Shown: positions 1 to 15,200, counted from the stretch's first letter. The stretch is DNA of 64,000 nucleotides from Limanda limanda (GCF_963576545.1 NC_083641.1:21343523-21407522); one strand, 5' to 3'. The notes: a model not told the origin generated them from the sequence alone. Numbers and translations are program-made.

Positions 1-157
1 GTAGCTACTGTAAACCAGTATTAGGTTATTTTTGTAATATTTATATTATTTATTTATGATTTATAAATTATTAAGAATTTCCTTCATGGTTGGATGGGTT
101 ATTTATTATGATTAGCATCTTTCTGATTTGGCGTTGTATGTTCTTTTTCTCTTGTAG
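1..157 (+). other. ncam1: ncam1 intron 1 (3' end)
   Basis: AT-rich sequence ending in the pyrimidine-rich acceptor before the exon at 158. The rest of intron 1, the signal peptide exon and the promoter are outside the window. Confidence 0.8.
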
Positions 158-232
158 TGTCACTGGAAGTGCAGATCACACCAAGTCAGGGTGAGATCAG
201 CCTGGGGGAGTCCAAATTCTTCATGTGTGAGG
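158..232 (+). CDS. ncam1: ncam1 exon 2: first half of Ig1
   Basis: This 75-nt exon encodes (V)[19 protein letters not shown].., ending just after the first Ig1 cysteine (FFMCE). Mammalian NCAM1 begins its mature chain with the closely similar SLQVDIVPSQGEISVGESK. It lies between an AG at 156-157 and a gtaagt donor at 233, phase 1 on both sides. It is short enough to be missed by an ORF scan. The mature N-terminus after signal cleavage should fall near its start. Confidence 0.93.
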
Positions 233-3200
233 GTAAGTAAATCAAACCGTCACGACTATTGTCCTTTAAACTGCTTAAAGATCAGCGGGTCAGTAAATAC
301 CAACTCATGTTAAACAATTTGTCTTAAACATTGTTCAAACTATTAAAACTGTATTTCAAAATTCGAATACCACGTATGATATGTTAACAACACATTTAGA
401 ATGGGAAATAAAATGGTGTCTCAGGTTTAAGTATTTCACTTTGATAGGGCTTCAAAAGAGAAATGCACGCGCGCACACAAACACGTGTGTGTGTATATAT
501 AGTTCTCTCTTATACCTGCCATCCTTTAATTACCAAACCACCAAGGTGCAAGTGACTTTTGAAGGGAATGTGAGAATCCACTCTGGTTGTTTTACCTAGA
601 AGACATCCATTATTAATTAAAGGACTGAGTACAACCCTTTTGATCCAAGCGTCTGGTGCAGTGACCTAAACTAAACATGCTCTTAACGTGCTTATACCAT
701 GGACTTGAAACCATGTGCATGGATTGTTAGAGAAGAGACAATATAACTGGCACTTAAAGGCAGATTTATTTATAGAGCATGTTTCAAACACGAATCAAAG
801 GTACATCAAAGTGCCTCTCATATAGACAGAGACCCAATATTCAGACCCAACAAACAATTCAACTCAGAACCAAATCTATAAAAATAGATAATTAGATTGA
901 TGAATAAATACATTTGGATAAAAGACAAATAGACAGAAAATAATAGTGCAAAGTTAAAGTGCTGTTACACTGCAGTAACAGGTTGTTAGGAGCCCCAAAT
1001 GCAACAAAGGACATGAAAGTGCAGTGTAGAAATCAATCAATCAAAGACACAGGGTGCCAGGGTATTTCTTAGAGGAGATTAGAAATGTATAAAGCACTTG
1101 AGATAATTTGAATAATTTGAATAAGTAAATTGCATCAGTGCAGGGACTTATAACATAATAATACAGAGAACTAGTACAAGTAATCCTCAATCGTGCATTC
1201 TTTTGCAAAACTGCATCCCTTCACAAGACATTATTTAAAAACCTTTAGTGGTGATTCAAAGGTCTTGGATGTTTATCACGTATCCATGCAGCTCCCTTTA
1301 TGTTCTCTTTCCTATTGCCGTGCCCATTGGTTTAAAGTGTCATTTCAAATGTATGAACCAATGTCGTCTGTTCATGCAGAAGAATATCCAAAGCCACAGC
1401 GTTGAGTCTGTGGACACTGGTTGACCTCCCTGATGTTTAATGTATACCTTAACAAATGCTTGTTTACTTATGTGCTGCTCCTAACTGTGCTCTCAGCTGT
1501 AGGTGTTGCCAAGCAGATAGACTGGTTTGGACCGAATGGCGACAGGATAGAACCGAACAGACCCGACATAACGGTAACCCGTAACGATGAGTCAACCTCC
1601 ACCCTCACGCTGTATAAAGCTGGGACTGAGAATGCGGGGACATACAAGTGTGTCGCTACCAATGGAGACCAGCAAGGGGAGTCAACCGTTAAAGTGAAAA
1701 TCTTTCGTAAGTTTTCCTCCCACCTTACACACCCGGCGAATTATTGAGCGGTACAAGCACACAGGGAACAAAATCTTGTTTATTGAACTCAAAGTATTTT
1801 ATTGACTGCTCAAGGGCAACACATTACTCTTTTTTCTTTTCAACTGAGGATAGATTTTTCATCAGTTCAATAAACGGTCGGAAGACCATTAGAGGGCTGC
1901 TTAATGATCCTGTCTGTTGTGTGGTTCTTGTGAGTAATGGCCTTTATTTTCCATGAATGCCAAACATCAGAAAATGTCCATCAGCAGCAAAAATCCTGTA
2001 ATTTTCCAAACAGACCTGTCGTGTCATTTCAGTGTTTAATGTCTTTAAGACAATGCATAGAATCAATGTAGGGTGTCTATTTCAAAATGAGACAGAAGTT
2101 CTATTCTTCAGCTTTTTCTTAACAATGAGCATTTGTCTCGTTAAGTGTTGAGAAAATCATTGAATTGTGTTTGACATCTATTAAATCAATGTGTAAAATA
2201 TGTGTTTTGCACGTTTTGTTACAGAAAAAATCACCTTCACGAATGTTCCCTCACCCCAAGAGTTTACTGAAAGAGACAATGCCGACATCATTTGTGACGT
2301 GGTCAGTTCCCCTCCTCCCACTGTCATCTGGAGATATAAAGGAGCAAGAATACAGATGGAGAAAGATGGTAAGATTTCCCTGAATGGATCATATCTCACT
2401 CTGTTGAGAGATGTTGTTGAATATGTTTAAACTTAGTGAGAAAAACTAACTCTAACCAACTTTTAACTCTGTGACAAACATCAAGGTATTGTTATTTAAT
2501 TCATAAAATATCTTCAATCTATCGTATTAGAGTAAAAGCTTTGTGATGCTTGTTGTATTTCCTTTAAAAAAGTAAAATATATGCTTGAGTTTTTAAATCA
2601 GGGAAGTATCTTGGAAGTCATACAATTTGGTAAATAACAATATAATATGGCCCAATAAACACAATGGCAGTTTTTCAGTCTCAGCAAAGAATTGAAGAAA
2701 ACTCTTAATCAAACCAACATAAATAACAATATAATTGTTGTAACTGTAATAGACACGACTTCTGCATTATAGAAGACTAGATGTACAAAAAACAATCACA
2801 AGTGACACTGGATATGTAAATTCAACAGTGTTGGTGACTTGATATGGTTCACATTGGCTTCTGCAGCCATTATTCTCCGGGGTTTGTGCTTCCAGAGGAA
2901 AGAATTAATTTGATTTTGAATTTGAAAATACAATTGACTCCGTGTTCCTCACCCTTCACACTGAACAATATCATTATGTGTATGGTATTACTCACTGGAA
3001 AATAATAACACAAGCATGTTTATAAGTTGTAATCGTGTTTTATTTACCACATGATTAAATTTGTTTAGTTCACATTTCATCTGAAAACTGAGGGGGTTCT
3101 TGTGGGCTTTGCACATATTTCTTTTTAAAAAAAAAAGTTATATAAAATGTAATGTGCCCAAAATAGTCTGTTGCAATTCATTATATCAACCTCAGACCAG

Positions 3201-6200
3201 CAAAAATGTGAACCTCTCGCTAACATAGCTCAAGGAAAACGCATAGATTCAAAATTATGTTTGTTATGATAAAAATGCAATACTAAGTGACTAACAAAAA
3301 CAAGTGTTGTCGGACAAATATATATTAAAGTCGGACAAGAGTTTACTTTATTTACCGTGTTTCTTTACATCACTTTGTAACCTCCTGGTAACATAGCAGC
3401 AGCTGTTCATCCTCAAATACGCCAAGTTATTGACTTTTCTCTGATTCTTCAAATATCTAACAGTGAATTTGCCCTCTTCTTCCTTTCAGTTCGCTTTAAG
3501 GTGCTGAGCAACTATCACCTTCAGATCCGTGGCATAAAGAAGACGGATGAGGGCTCCTACACCTGTGAGGGTCGCCTCATGGCCCGCGGCGAGATTGATC
3601 TGCGGGTCATCAAGGTCGTGGTGAACGGTTAGCGGCCCTTTACCCTCTCGCACTATTACCTCTTCCTTTTTGTTCCTGTGTGCGTGTTTTTGTGCGGCAG
3701 GTGTCCCATAACGCTTAAATAAGCTGCCGATCCTTAGAGGCGGCCAGGCTCAACATCAATGTGGAAACAGTTGCCCAGAGCAACCGTGTATCAAAGATGT
3801 TTCATGCTAATGAAGTCTGTTCCCTGCAACTTCTGAGCCCGGCACATGAGAGTGCCTAAAATAAGTGCTCTGAAATGTGTCGCCGCTTCTGTTTCTGTTT
3901 CCCTCCTGCTGTTTGTCAATGTATCTATGTGACTATCTGCAGATATGTATGTTCTGTATCTATCTACCAGTTTATTCTCTCTCTCTCTCTGTCTTAGTGC
4001 TCCCAACCATCAGGGTATGGCAGTCAGAGGTGAATGCCACAGCAGATGTCGCGCAGCCTGCCATGTTGACTTGTGCTGCCGATGGCTTTCCTGAACCCAT
4101 GGTGACATGGACAAGGTAAAACTCTGCTAACAACTTGGGATACAAATAGTTGCAGTTACAGTTGCAGGAGCACTTATCACATACTAAAAGAGCATCCAAA
4201 TAACAAATAGCCCTGTCAACGTCAGACACACTGACTGCATCATGGGTGTGTGACGCTCGCTGAATGCCTGTTTTCATTTTGTCCGCCACGTTGTTAACAG
4301 GTTTGAGCCGCTTCACAGTCTACACCTCACTGCTGCAGCGCTTCATCTGGAGTTTCTGTGTCTCACCAATTTTTCACATGTGACGCACACGGTTCCCGTC
4401 TAAAATAGATGAGGAAAAGATCAGTTGATTGTCGAATTGACGTCATTCCAGCAACACTACATGAAACTGACACATTTCACTACAGTGTCAGTGTCTAGGC
4501 TTTATCGACACGTCACAGTTACATAAATAAAAACATAAAATACATAAATATATTTATATAAGTAAGTAACCATCTCAGCAATTTTGTGTTTTTTACAGGA
4601 CAAAGTGAAGTTCATGTGTGCTATATAGTCATCGCGTGGAAACCCAGTTTGGCTATAATTATATTATGTCATATACTTTTACAAGTGGAGAGAAGTATTT
4701 TTTCTTGTGTGATGAATTTACTTGTCAGTGATTGTTTATCGAACAATACTAGCAGGAGTATAAGGCTGTTCTCAGGTCTGTCCCATTGTTGTTAGTATAT
4801 TTCATTCTTAACCAAAACGGTCAGCTTACTGTTGGCACTGGAGCAAATGTCAGAAGATCACCAAAGTCAAGATATTTTAGTCTAGACCATAATGGTGAGA
4901 TAACCAACAGACGGACCAGTAACTAAACCAAGCTGCGTTTTCAGTTAAAAATAATGTTTCACTCCTACATCCTCAGATTTGCCCGTTGATAGTTCTTAGT
5001 TATTGGCCGATTTTGTAATTTTCTTGCTGAAGAAATATTAATTATCCACGAAATTCCAAACAGTCTCTTATACTTTCTTTATACAGCAGTGACCAGATAC
5101 AAATATTTGTATAGGCTTTACTTGACAAATAGACACTAAAGCCTTTGTTTGTTTGCAATAGTTACAAAATATAGTCTATGAAACAACCACACATTCCCAC
5201 ATTCACATCAGTAACAGTATTGGTTATATGCACCAGTTTACCTGCATCAAACTGACGAACAGAGTTTATATGACCCTGTAGGGTTATTAGAGATATTCTG
5301 CTAACTGGTTTATTCATTGCAATAGGATACTTAACCACGGGATATAAAAGGTGAATATAAACAGTGAAACCTGAAGACCAGATTGTCATCAAGAGCCACA
5401 TTGTACTCTGTGTCTGAATACAGCCATTGATAGGCTCCTGCTTTGTTCTACTGTTCCTGCTTGTCTTGTTTCCAGGACAGCAGGCGGCTCTGTCGACTGT
5501 TTAGAACCCGAGGGTCACAAAGTGCAAAGAGTCCAGGAGCATCTGATGCTCTTGGTTTTTATTGTTAGAATTAACATGATCCTGTAGTTATCTGCAGTTG
5601 GACCGAACCCGCAATTAAAACTGCCTGAAACAAATGATCACAGTCAGAGGTCCGAGAACACTATCTGTTTTGGATCCTTGGTAAACAAATTATAAATGTT
5701 ACTCTGACACTTTAAAAAAACAAATGGCAAAAGGCTTACAATCTTAAAACATTATCTTCCTGAAAAAATATTCTGCTTTCACCTTTTTCATCACGGCACT
5801 TCCTCACTTGACCTTTTTCAAATTGTCATTGAGAAATAACTGTGTATTTTCTAAAGCTCTGTAGGTCACATTTAAGAAAACACATTCTTTTGAAGAGCAG
5901 CGACCTGTTAACATGGTACATACATTATGAAACATATTGGTTAAATAGGTCTTATGTTCCACCCTTGTTTTTCCCACAGGGGTGACGTGGTTCTTGACGC
6001 AGGAGAGAAGTACAGCTTTAATGAAGATGGCTCTGAAATTACAATAATGGATGTTACCAAGCTGGATGAAGGAGACTACACATGCATTGCCAAGAACAAG
6101 GCTGGGGAAACTGCGCAGGAGCTCAGTCTCAGAGTGTTTGGTAAGGAGACACATTTAAGATGCACACGTGAATTAAAGTGTTAATATGAAATGCTCAGAG

Positions 6201-9200
6201 TGTGTGGGAATGAAGTATAAGAGTATGTAGGTGGGTGAAGAACTATTGTATGGTTTTGTGTCTTGTTTTCTAGGGGATACAAGATGAGGTGTTGATTCAG
6301 TGTGGGTTGGGAACGTTTCATGTAAAGATGGTGGTTAAGGATTGAGAGAATGAACTCAGCTGAACTCTTTGAATTTGGTATTTTTCTTCTTTTTCTTAGT
6401 TTTTTCCCTCTTGGTTGTTGCTGCCTTTTTTTTGTAACATAGAGATGACTGTAATTAAAGTTACAATCACGGTATTGCTTCATGTAGACATGAGATTTAA
6501 TTTTACATTGAAATAGCTTGTGAACCTTATTTTTCTAAACAAAAGAAATCACCAATGCCTGGTTCTTTGGATCTCAATGGAAGAACAATCTCCATGAATT
6601 TACTGAAGACAGCTTTCAAAGCACATTGTTTAGCTCTTTAGCAACAACTCCCTCATTACTGGGAGGATTTTCTTGCACTCACAAAGCTCTGGTTTTCTTA
6701 CATCAAAGTGGAAATCTCTGAGCTCCCATTTTCTGAATTTGAAAGAGTTCTTTAATGGTTCCCTTCCAATACCAAGTCTGACTGGAGATTCATATTCTTC
6801 CGGTACAACTGCAGAGTGCACACAAGGCTGTAAAGCCCCATTTAATTTAACTTTAATTTAAACCAGATATTGTCTTAATTTAACTCTAAAATCTGAGTTT
6901 CACTCAGATAGTGTGCGTGTGTTTTAATCCTTGCTCATTTCAAACCAGTGAGAAGATCACAGATGGAAGCTGAAATAAAGAGATCTCTCATGTGAAATAG
7001 CCTAAACGGGTCCAGGTTTTCTGTGTTTGTGTGATGTTAGAATCTAATTGAGAATATTGACTTTCAGAGCATTTAAATAGGGCAACACTGAAATTAGTAA
7101 GCAAACTGCCTGAGTGCTGAACACCTCTGAAGTCAGAATATATGATCTGATTCGATACCTTTGTAGAAGCGTACGTGACTGTCGGAGATATAGCTGCAGG
7201 TTTACGCATGAGTTATTTATCTTTTCTCTTTGTCTCCAGCATGTACAGAATAGGTAGATATCTAGCCAGCAGCGGAAACCTTTAGAGACACCGTGCACCT
7301 GCAAAATACAGAATACTTTACTTGCTGACACACATTATTGTGGATACTGTTATCGACTATGTTTACATGGACGGCAATATTCCCATTATTGACCTTACTC
7401 TAAGTTGGATATTGTTTTGTTTATCATGTTTATATGAGTTACTAAATAATATTCCATTCATTCACTGTATTGAAGTGGCCTGCATGGAGCTAACCCATAG
7501 CCTAATCCATGCATTTCATCCGACATGGGGGGGAATGGACTAGATGTGTGAGTAATGCACATCCTTAAGCTGCAGAAGAGGCACTTCAATTTGCCTTGCT
7601 CTGCTCATGTCACAGTTGGGGCCCCCTGCTGTACTTTCAGGTTAGCTCAGGTGCTCTGTAACTGAGACAGTTTGCCTAAATGTAAACAAAAAGACGAACG
7701 GCTCCTTTGAGAGGCAAAATAAATTATAAGAGGAATTTTACAACTGCTGGGACTAGGAAGGCTTAAATAGCGTTTTGCTGCCACGAAAATCCCCATAACC
7801 TGTCAAGATACTGCTCCTCATCCTCTCTTTGAACTAATTTCAAATCCACGGAGTTGCAATTGTGTCTGTGCTGTCAAACCACTTGCCTGCTCTTGATATG
7901 CATGTGTGGCTGCAATGACTGTGTGTTTGTGTTTTACAGCCAAACCCAGGATCACATTCATCGTGAACCAGAGCACGTCAGAGATGGACGAGCAGGTAAC
8001 TTTGACTTGTGAGGCTTCAGGTGATCCAACTCCCACCATCAACTGGAGCTATGGCCAACGCGACTTCACCGAAGGAGAACAGGTGAAATAATAAACACAG
8101 AGTGGATGACAGCAGACGCTAAATGACTAAATCCTGGGTACTCAGCTCTGGTCCTTAAGGGCCGATGTCCTGCCACCATCTTTCCTTTTAAAGTAAATGA
8201 AGCACACCTAGGATAAAGTGGACAGATACTGTCTGTGTCCCAGTTGCACACTTTACATAAATTCTAACCACTTTGTAAGTCGATTAATATAACTTGTACT
8301 TTGTAATACCTCCAAATTGAAAATAAGTGCTGTATCTCTGAATCTGCACTTCTGAACCAGTTTCTTTGCATAAAATGAAATCTACATTTTCATATAGTTA
8401 ACTCCATGAGGCATTAGTTTGTCGTGTAGAATTGGGACACAGTGACTAGTAACCACCTGAGAGGAACACAGCCCAGCGTGTGTCAGGGAGAAGAATTGAA
8501 CACCTTCAACCTGAATTCTAGAGGTATATTGATCATGTGCAGGTACGGAACCCCTGCAGTTTCATTATGAAACACGCACAGCAAGTTTATGTACTGCTGT
8601 TTATTTTCCCTAAATTACCAGCTCCTTCGGGACGGCCCAATGGATTTCCTGTAATTAGCTGAGCCATACTCAGCCAGTAATGTGGAGTACACTCAGATTT
8701 GACTTGAGTTTTTTTCTGAATGTCAAGAAAATCTGCATCAGAAACCCAATTATAACATTTCCCAAAATAAGCATGTAATTGAAAGCATAATAATTAATCT
8801 TCGTCTGCTTCTTATTGTATTTGCTCGAATGAGCACTTGAATGCTCAAGTGTTAGTCATGCATTTTTCAATCACTATTGCCATTATTCTGCTCATACCAG
8901 TGATTGAAAAGATTTTATATTAAAATTTTATAATTTTAATCAATTGATATCCCGCTACCACCTCATATATTTTTTCCGGCAAAGCATTGGGTTAGAGCTG
9001 GATTTTTTATTTTTCCATTACATCCTTAATTCCCCTGTATGTTCTCTTGGTAATATCCTCGAAATATTCCAAGAGCAAACCCTCAAAATCAGTCAATACC
9101 TGATTGGTATTCTTAAACATCTATTGCCAACATGGCCGGTTCCTTCAAGGTCTTGGAGTCTTGCTACAGTTGACAGGTAATAAGAGGGAAAATGCTTCAG

Positions 9201-12200
9201 AGATAAACTGTAGCTTATGGAGGAATTCTGGTGCCAGTCCATTACATGCGCTACATTTTCTTCCTACAGGCACATCTAAGCAGGATCTATCAGGTATGAA
9301 ATCTGCGTGGCACAGAAATGTACTGGAGTAGTGTTGCAAAGTATGCCTCCATATTTGACACCCCCCCAGCCCCTCCCCCCCACTGAAATAAAGTAATCCC
9401 TTTTTATTGAAAAATTCCCAGCTGTTTCTTGAAAACCCCAAGGAATGATCTTATCAGAGTTCATGAAATTGATTCGACTACTGCATGCTTCCCAAACAGA
9501 GCCGGAAAACTTCGCTGATCTTGTGACACAAAGTGTGTAGAGCTATGTATCTCATGAGATCAGATGAATGTTCTGTTAATAACATAATGGAGAAACGCCA
9601 TTTCTGTGTCGCTGTCGCCTGATCATTTCAAACTTTCCATCACAGCATGAGGGTGTCGGGACTCAAGCCCAGCTCGGTGTGTCTATCATCTCCATACTAC
9701 TTTAGATTGTCTAACATTTATGTCGGTATCACCTGAAAATTGAGGCTAGTAGTGATCCACCTGAAATCTTTTGAGTATCTTACACTCAACCCCTGCAGAC
9801 AAATTATATGACATGTGAGTGTTAGACACATAATGATCACAGAGGTGTTCGGTGGAGATGGGATAAACCGAGATGGATTCCAGCAGAACACAGGCACTGT
9901 GCTCTGTGAGGAACAGAAATATGAACCTTTTACACATTCTATCACGTGTCAAACTTACAGGGCTGAATGTTTGATATTCAAAATTAGATTTTGAGTGGAG
10001 CCTCACAAGCGCAAATAACGCTACCACCACATGAAGCACATCATGACTCCGTACACAGTTCACACCTCAGACCTACTATCCAGAGTAGAGGAGAAGCACC
10101 TGGCAGAGCTGCTGTACCTCAACCTCCTCGTCCCTCAGGGACAGGTCGGCTTTGTTTGTGGTCTTGAAGCTGTCATAGTGAATGAGGAGAAACTTATCAG
10201 AGCAGAGCAGTGTTTTGAACACAGCTCTACATCCTGCAATTTCACCATTACATGTCATGATAGACATAGTTTTACTGAAGTCGTAAGAACTGATGGCATT
10301 AGAGGGCTGAAGAAATAAACAGTTTGCATCACCTACCCGTTTCCTTCACTGTGTGGTCACTGACATGCGAAGCCATGGCGTCATGACGCCCATCTGTGCT
10401 GTGGTGGCAGTGTGCTTTGCGCTCTAGTCTGCAGAACGATGCATTATCTCTTCAAAAAAATGATTAGCAGCCTCACTTAATCACTGTGGACTAAGAGTAG
10501 ATACAGTTTTCTTTTAGAGTTCGGGTTACCAAATGGTAACCTGATTCCATGGTGGGGGCTCTAATGGTTGCATGAGGAAATGGCTGCTAATTGTTTAATT
10601 GTCTTGTTCAGTTTGTTCGTTTGAAGTCTGTCTGCCATGCTTTCTGTAATCATCACAACAGCTGTATTTCATCTGGAATGGGTGTGACAAGTGAGACAAC
10701 ATTCATTTGGGGTGGACATGTTTAATTGACCCAAAAAACCTGCAGCTGTTAATTTGTTTGTACAAACTTAAAAGGACGGAAAGGGCAACGTGTTCTCATT
10801 AACTTATGAATATTAGTTTTTTGTATTGGTCACGAAACCAGTACAGCTTTTTTAGATGTGTGGTGATGAAGAATAGCCAGAATTAATTAGCAGTTTATTT
10901 AAATGTGTTTTCAGTTCTTTGACTCTTTAGTCAGTCAGACACTCAGTTTTCTCATCTGTAGAGCTCTGGTTATTATAAATTCATTCATTCATATACACTC
11001 AGTATATACATATTTTACCTTATTCACGCATAACCCAGCAATAACAATAATAAAGTATAGTCCTTTATTACACTTATTAACAATGGGCTGTTTATTGTTC
11101 AAACTGAAATTTACATAAGAGGATTAACACTCTGATAGAATCTAGCCATGGAGGACGTTAAACAAAGGATGTAAAGACATTGTATCATAATGCGAGTGGG
11201 TAAAAGCTCCACATGGTATTTTTAAGCAATTACACTTTCTATAAGTTTCAACATTTCAAGTAGACCCTTAGTAGACGATTAGATCAAGAAATAAAAAGAA
11301 TAGAAAGGGTCATGGTTTTATATGTATTCACTTTTCACATGAGAACGGAGGCGTCATGATAGTGAATAACTTTAATATGTAAGCATAAAGATCTTCCAAA
11401 CACTGTTGACTACTACCGGTGATATTCAGCTTTTTAGCTATTCAAATCTTGGTCTTGCTTCGTTTGACTGTCTTTCCATTTTTATTGTGCTTTGGGGTTT
11501 TAAAGGTTAACACAAGAAGAAACTCTTTCATTCTAAAGATGGTGAATAAAATCTTCAGGGCTGGCAGACAAAAAATTAGTTCGACAACCGTGAGTTAAGA
11601 GATGCACAATGTGAGGATTAAGGGAGATTACTGTATCATACAAAGGAGCAGCAGTGGGTCTGTACATACAGAATAAAAAGGATAAAAAGAGCAAGTGAAA
11701 AGAGATATTGTGCACTTGTGGCTTTTATACCTGCACAGAGTTCAAATGGCAACTATTATGAGAATAGTTTGATTTGTTTATATGCCAATGAAAGTATGTT
11801 ACTGCTCAAAAAAAATTGCACATTAGATCGTGATTAACTAATTATTATAGTTGAAAATCTTTCCCGATGTACATTGTATAAATTGTTGAAAACAAAATCA
11901 TCAACCCATTGAGGCCTGGATAAAAAAAAAATCAAAAAATGTAAATCATAGGCTGATCCAACATCCGTGAATTTCATCACAGCAGCTCATAATGTGACTC
12001 AGTAGTGTTAAGACTTGTTAAGCCCTATGAGACAAATTGGGTATTTGTGAATATGGAGCGATACAAATACAATTTGATTGATTGTGTGTATGGTCTCCAC
12101 ATGCCTGTATGCACACCCGACATAGTCTGGGCAGGCTCCTGATGAGTCTGTGGATGGTGTCCTTGGGGATCTCCTCCCAGACCTGGAGCAGGGCATCAGT

Positions 12201-15200
12201 GAGCTCCTGCACAGTCTGTGATGAGACCTGGCGCGTCGGATACACCGAGACATTACATCCCGTAGTTGCTCAATCGGATTTAGGTCAGGGGAACGTGACA
12301 GCCAGTCAATGGCATCAATGTCTCCGTCATCCAAGAGCAGCTTTCACACTCTGGCCACATGGGGCCCAAGCGTTGTCCTGCAGCAGCCCAGGGCCCAGAG
12401 CACCAACGGGAGGTCTGACTGTCACTCTGAAGATTTCCTCCTGGTACCAAAAGTAACAGCAGTCAGGTACCGTTGGCTATGACATGGAGGTCTGTGCGAA
12501 CCTAAAAGGATCTGCCTCCCCAGACCATCACTGACCCACCGCCAAACTGGTTATACTGGATAATGTTTCCAGCCGCATAACGTTCACGACAGCGTCTCCA
12601 GACTCTTTCATGCCTGTCACATGTGCTTAGTGTGAACCTCCTCTCATCTGTGAAGAGGACGGGGCGCCAGATGCATATCTGCCAATCCTGGTGTTCGCTG
12701 GCGGATGCCATGCTCATGAGACTGTGCTTGGAGGCACAGCAAATCTTCTTGCGACTGCACGTATGGATGTGCCATCCTGGAGGAGCTGGCCTACCTGTGT
12801 AACCGGATTGGGCTGCAGGTCCCACCTCAAGCTACCAGTAGTGACAAGGACACCAGCAGAACACAATACTAGAGAATAATTATTCAGGAGGGATAAAGAG
12901 CGAGCTATTGTCTGTGGCCACCGCATGTAAATCCATTCCCTCATTGGGGGGTTGTCTTGCTTCTGCCTCTAAATTGCACCTGATGTCACTTTCATTTGCA
13001 CCAAAGCAGGTGAAATTGATTTACAATCGCTTGTGCTTCCTAAATGGACAGATTGTAATCCCCTGTTCCATTAATTTTTTACAGCACTGCCACTGTATAT
13101 AATTTTTAAAACTAATCAACTGCTCATGTGGTATTTGGTCGTCTCTATCTTTAAAATGCCTTCACTGTGAGTGGCTATAGATAAATGTGTCGGTTTAATG
13201 AATGAAATTCGAAATTAAAGCTTTTATCCATACTTTGTACATTATCAACATAATAGCCGTTTTGCTTATTTTAATACATATTAAGTATTCTGCTTGATGC
13301 CGGAAGTTTTTAAGCTGCAAGTATCCGGAAATATTTTCAACCATAGAATGAAGTTATAATCAAATAAAACTGTAAAACTCTTTTAGTTAAAAGCTCTTTA
13401 GACTTGCAGAAACAACCAGACTTTGAATCGGAAATTAAACAAACGTCGTGATTGTTTCGCTTGGTATGAGATCCTTAAAGAAAAAAAAGTGTATACCATT
13501 GTGTGGCGGAGGTGCATAAGAGCATCTGGAACAGAGGAAGCTTTAAACGTTGCTCGCCAGTGCAGAGAGGAGCTTTGTTTTCTCCAAACACAAAAGGCTC
13601 CTCATTTATAACGGCACACCTGCTGGCTTAGAAGTAGGAGTGATGTCAGGGTTTTGTTTTTTTCTCCCACATGCTCGTCAGTTTTCACTGGTGCTCTGGC
13701 AGAATTTCCTCGGCTCAGCAGTTAATGACATGGGACGCTCACGATATCCGTGCTCATCAGTTTCAGTCAGGCGTCACCCGGTGAATAAAACCGCCCGGGT
13801 TCAGTACATTTATGTGTGTAGGGTACTCGTGTTAGTATGTCTCTTCTCTCTGCCCTCCTCTCGCTGACATCACATTTCATGTCTTAACAAAGAGCAAGGA
13901 TAATTCTCTCTGTAAGGAAATAACAATGGGCTGGAAAAATTCCCAAGGGAACCGTCACCATGTTGCTGTGCACGTTCGCCCGAGGAACTGATTATGTCGC
14001 GGCGTCTTCTTTTGCCTCGCTCGCATCTGCCGCTGTTCGATGTCCTTTTGTCTTAAACAAACACCTGTCATCGATCGGACGGGGACGGTTGTCGGCTCGC
14101 TCGCTGCAGACGAGTGTGTGGATGAGGGTGGCCATGTTACACACCATTAGGCTGCCTGTTTTAATTGGGCTACCACTCTTTCTCAGCACGGTGGTGATAT
14201 GCAGCCAACTGCTGTTTGTAATGATGCTCGGTGCACAGCAGTGTGTTTTTGCTGTGACAGTAGAGGACTTACAGTGCTCCTAAGGACATAGTGAAATTAG
14301 ATTCATACAGCAAGGGCTCGCATATGAAGAGGTTACCAAGTTTTTTGTCACCTTTCGCATCGGTGATCGTTTGTCAGTGATAGTTTGTCAGTGATATTAA
14401 CCACTTGAATTCAAACACACCCTATATGTCTTGTGTTATTTATAAGCCCCCAGTATTGATTATGAGAGGATAATACTGGGGCTTGATGTTTTGCCCTTCA
14501 ATTATTCCAGCAGATTGCTTTCTTGACATTTTCTAGCTGTTGCACCTGATGAAATAGCTGTTTATCATTTTGCTTGTTACGCCTCAGTACTTTTTCGCTA
14601 TGTGGGCCATCACATCTCATTGTCATGCTTAACATTTTCTCGTCAGCATCATAAAATCCATAGAGCATGCTTTCCAAATAGCTTTTTGTCTTGTGGAGTT
14701 GGGCTCTTCAGGGTCACTGTGATTTAACTTGACATAGCATGTTGTCTAGTACAGTGCAAATATCTGTAATTCAGCGGTTTGATTTGATCTGTCATGATAT
14801 CAAGTGATGCTATATTCAGCTGACTATTTTTCTTTATTCAGTAGAGTAAGAGAGATGGTATGTGACTCTATGTCCTGAGTCAGTCTCAATAACTAAAAAT
14901 AAAGCTGTAGCACAAATATTGTTAATATCATACACTGTACATAAGGATAGACACCATGACCCCTCTCCAAAGGCCCCCTGGTGGCTAGCTGCAGTATAGG
15001 TCCTAAACCCTGCCTCTTCGATGGTAGTGGTTGGGACATGGACTAGAGAAAATGTTCTCAAGAAATGGTCACTGTCATTTAAGGTAGATATTATCACACT
15101 GATGTATGTAAAACTAGACTTACTTGAACATACATCAGTGTGATAAGATCTACCTAAGTGTAGTTTTATTTAGATATACAAAAAGTGGGTGAAGCACCAT

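Noticed and set aside
15028..15060. A T-W-T-R-E-N reading that looks like VASE (SWTRPE).
   Set aside because: It lies inside a MITE, has no donor gt at the right place, and the true VASE exon is at 16030-16059.
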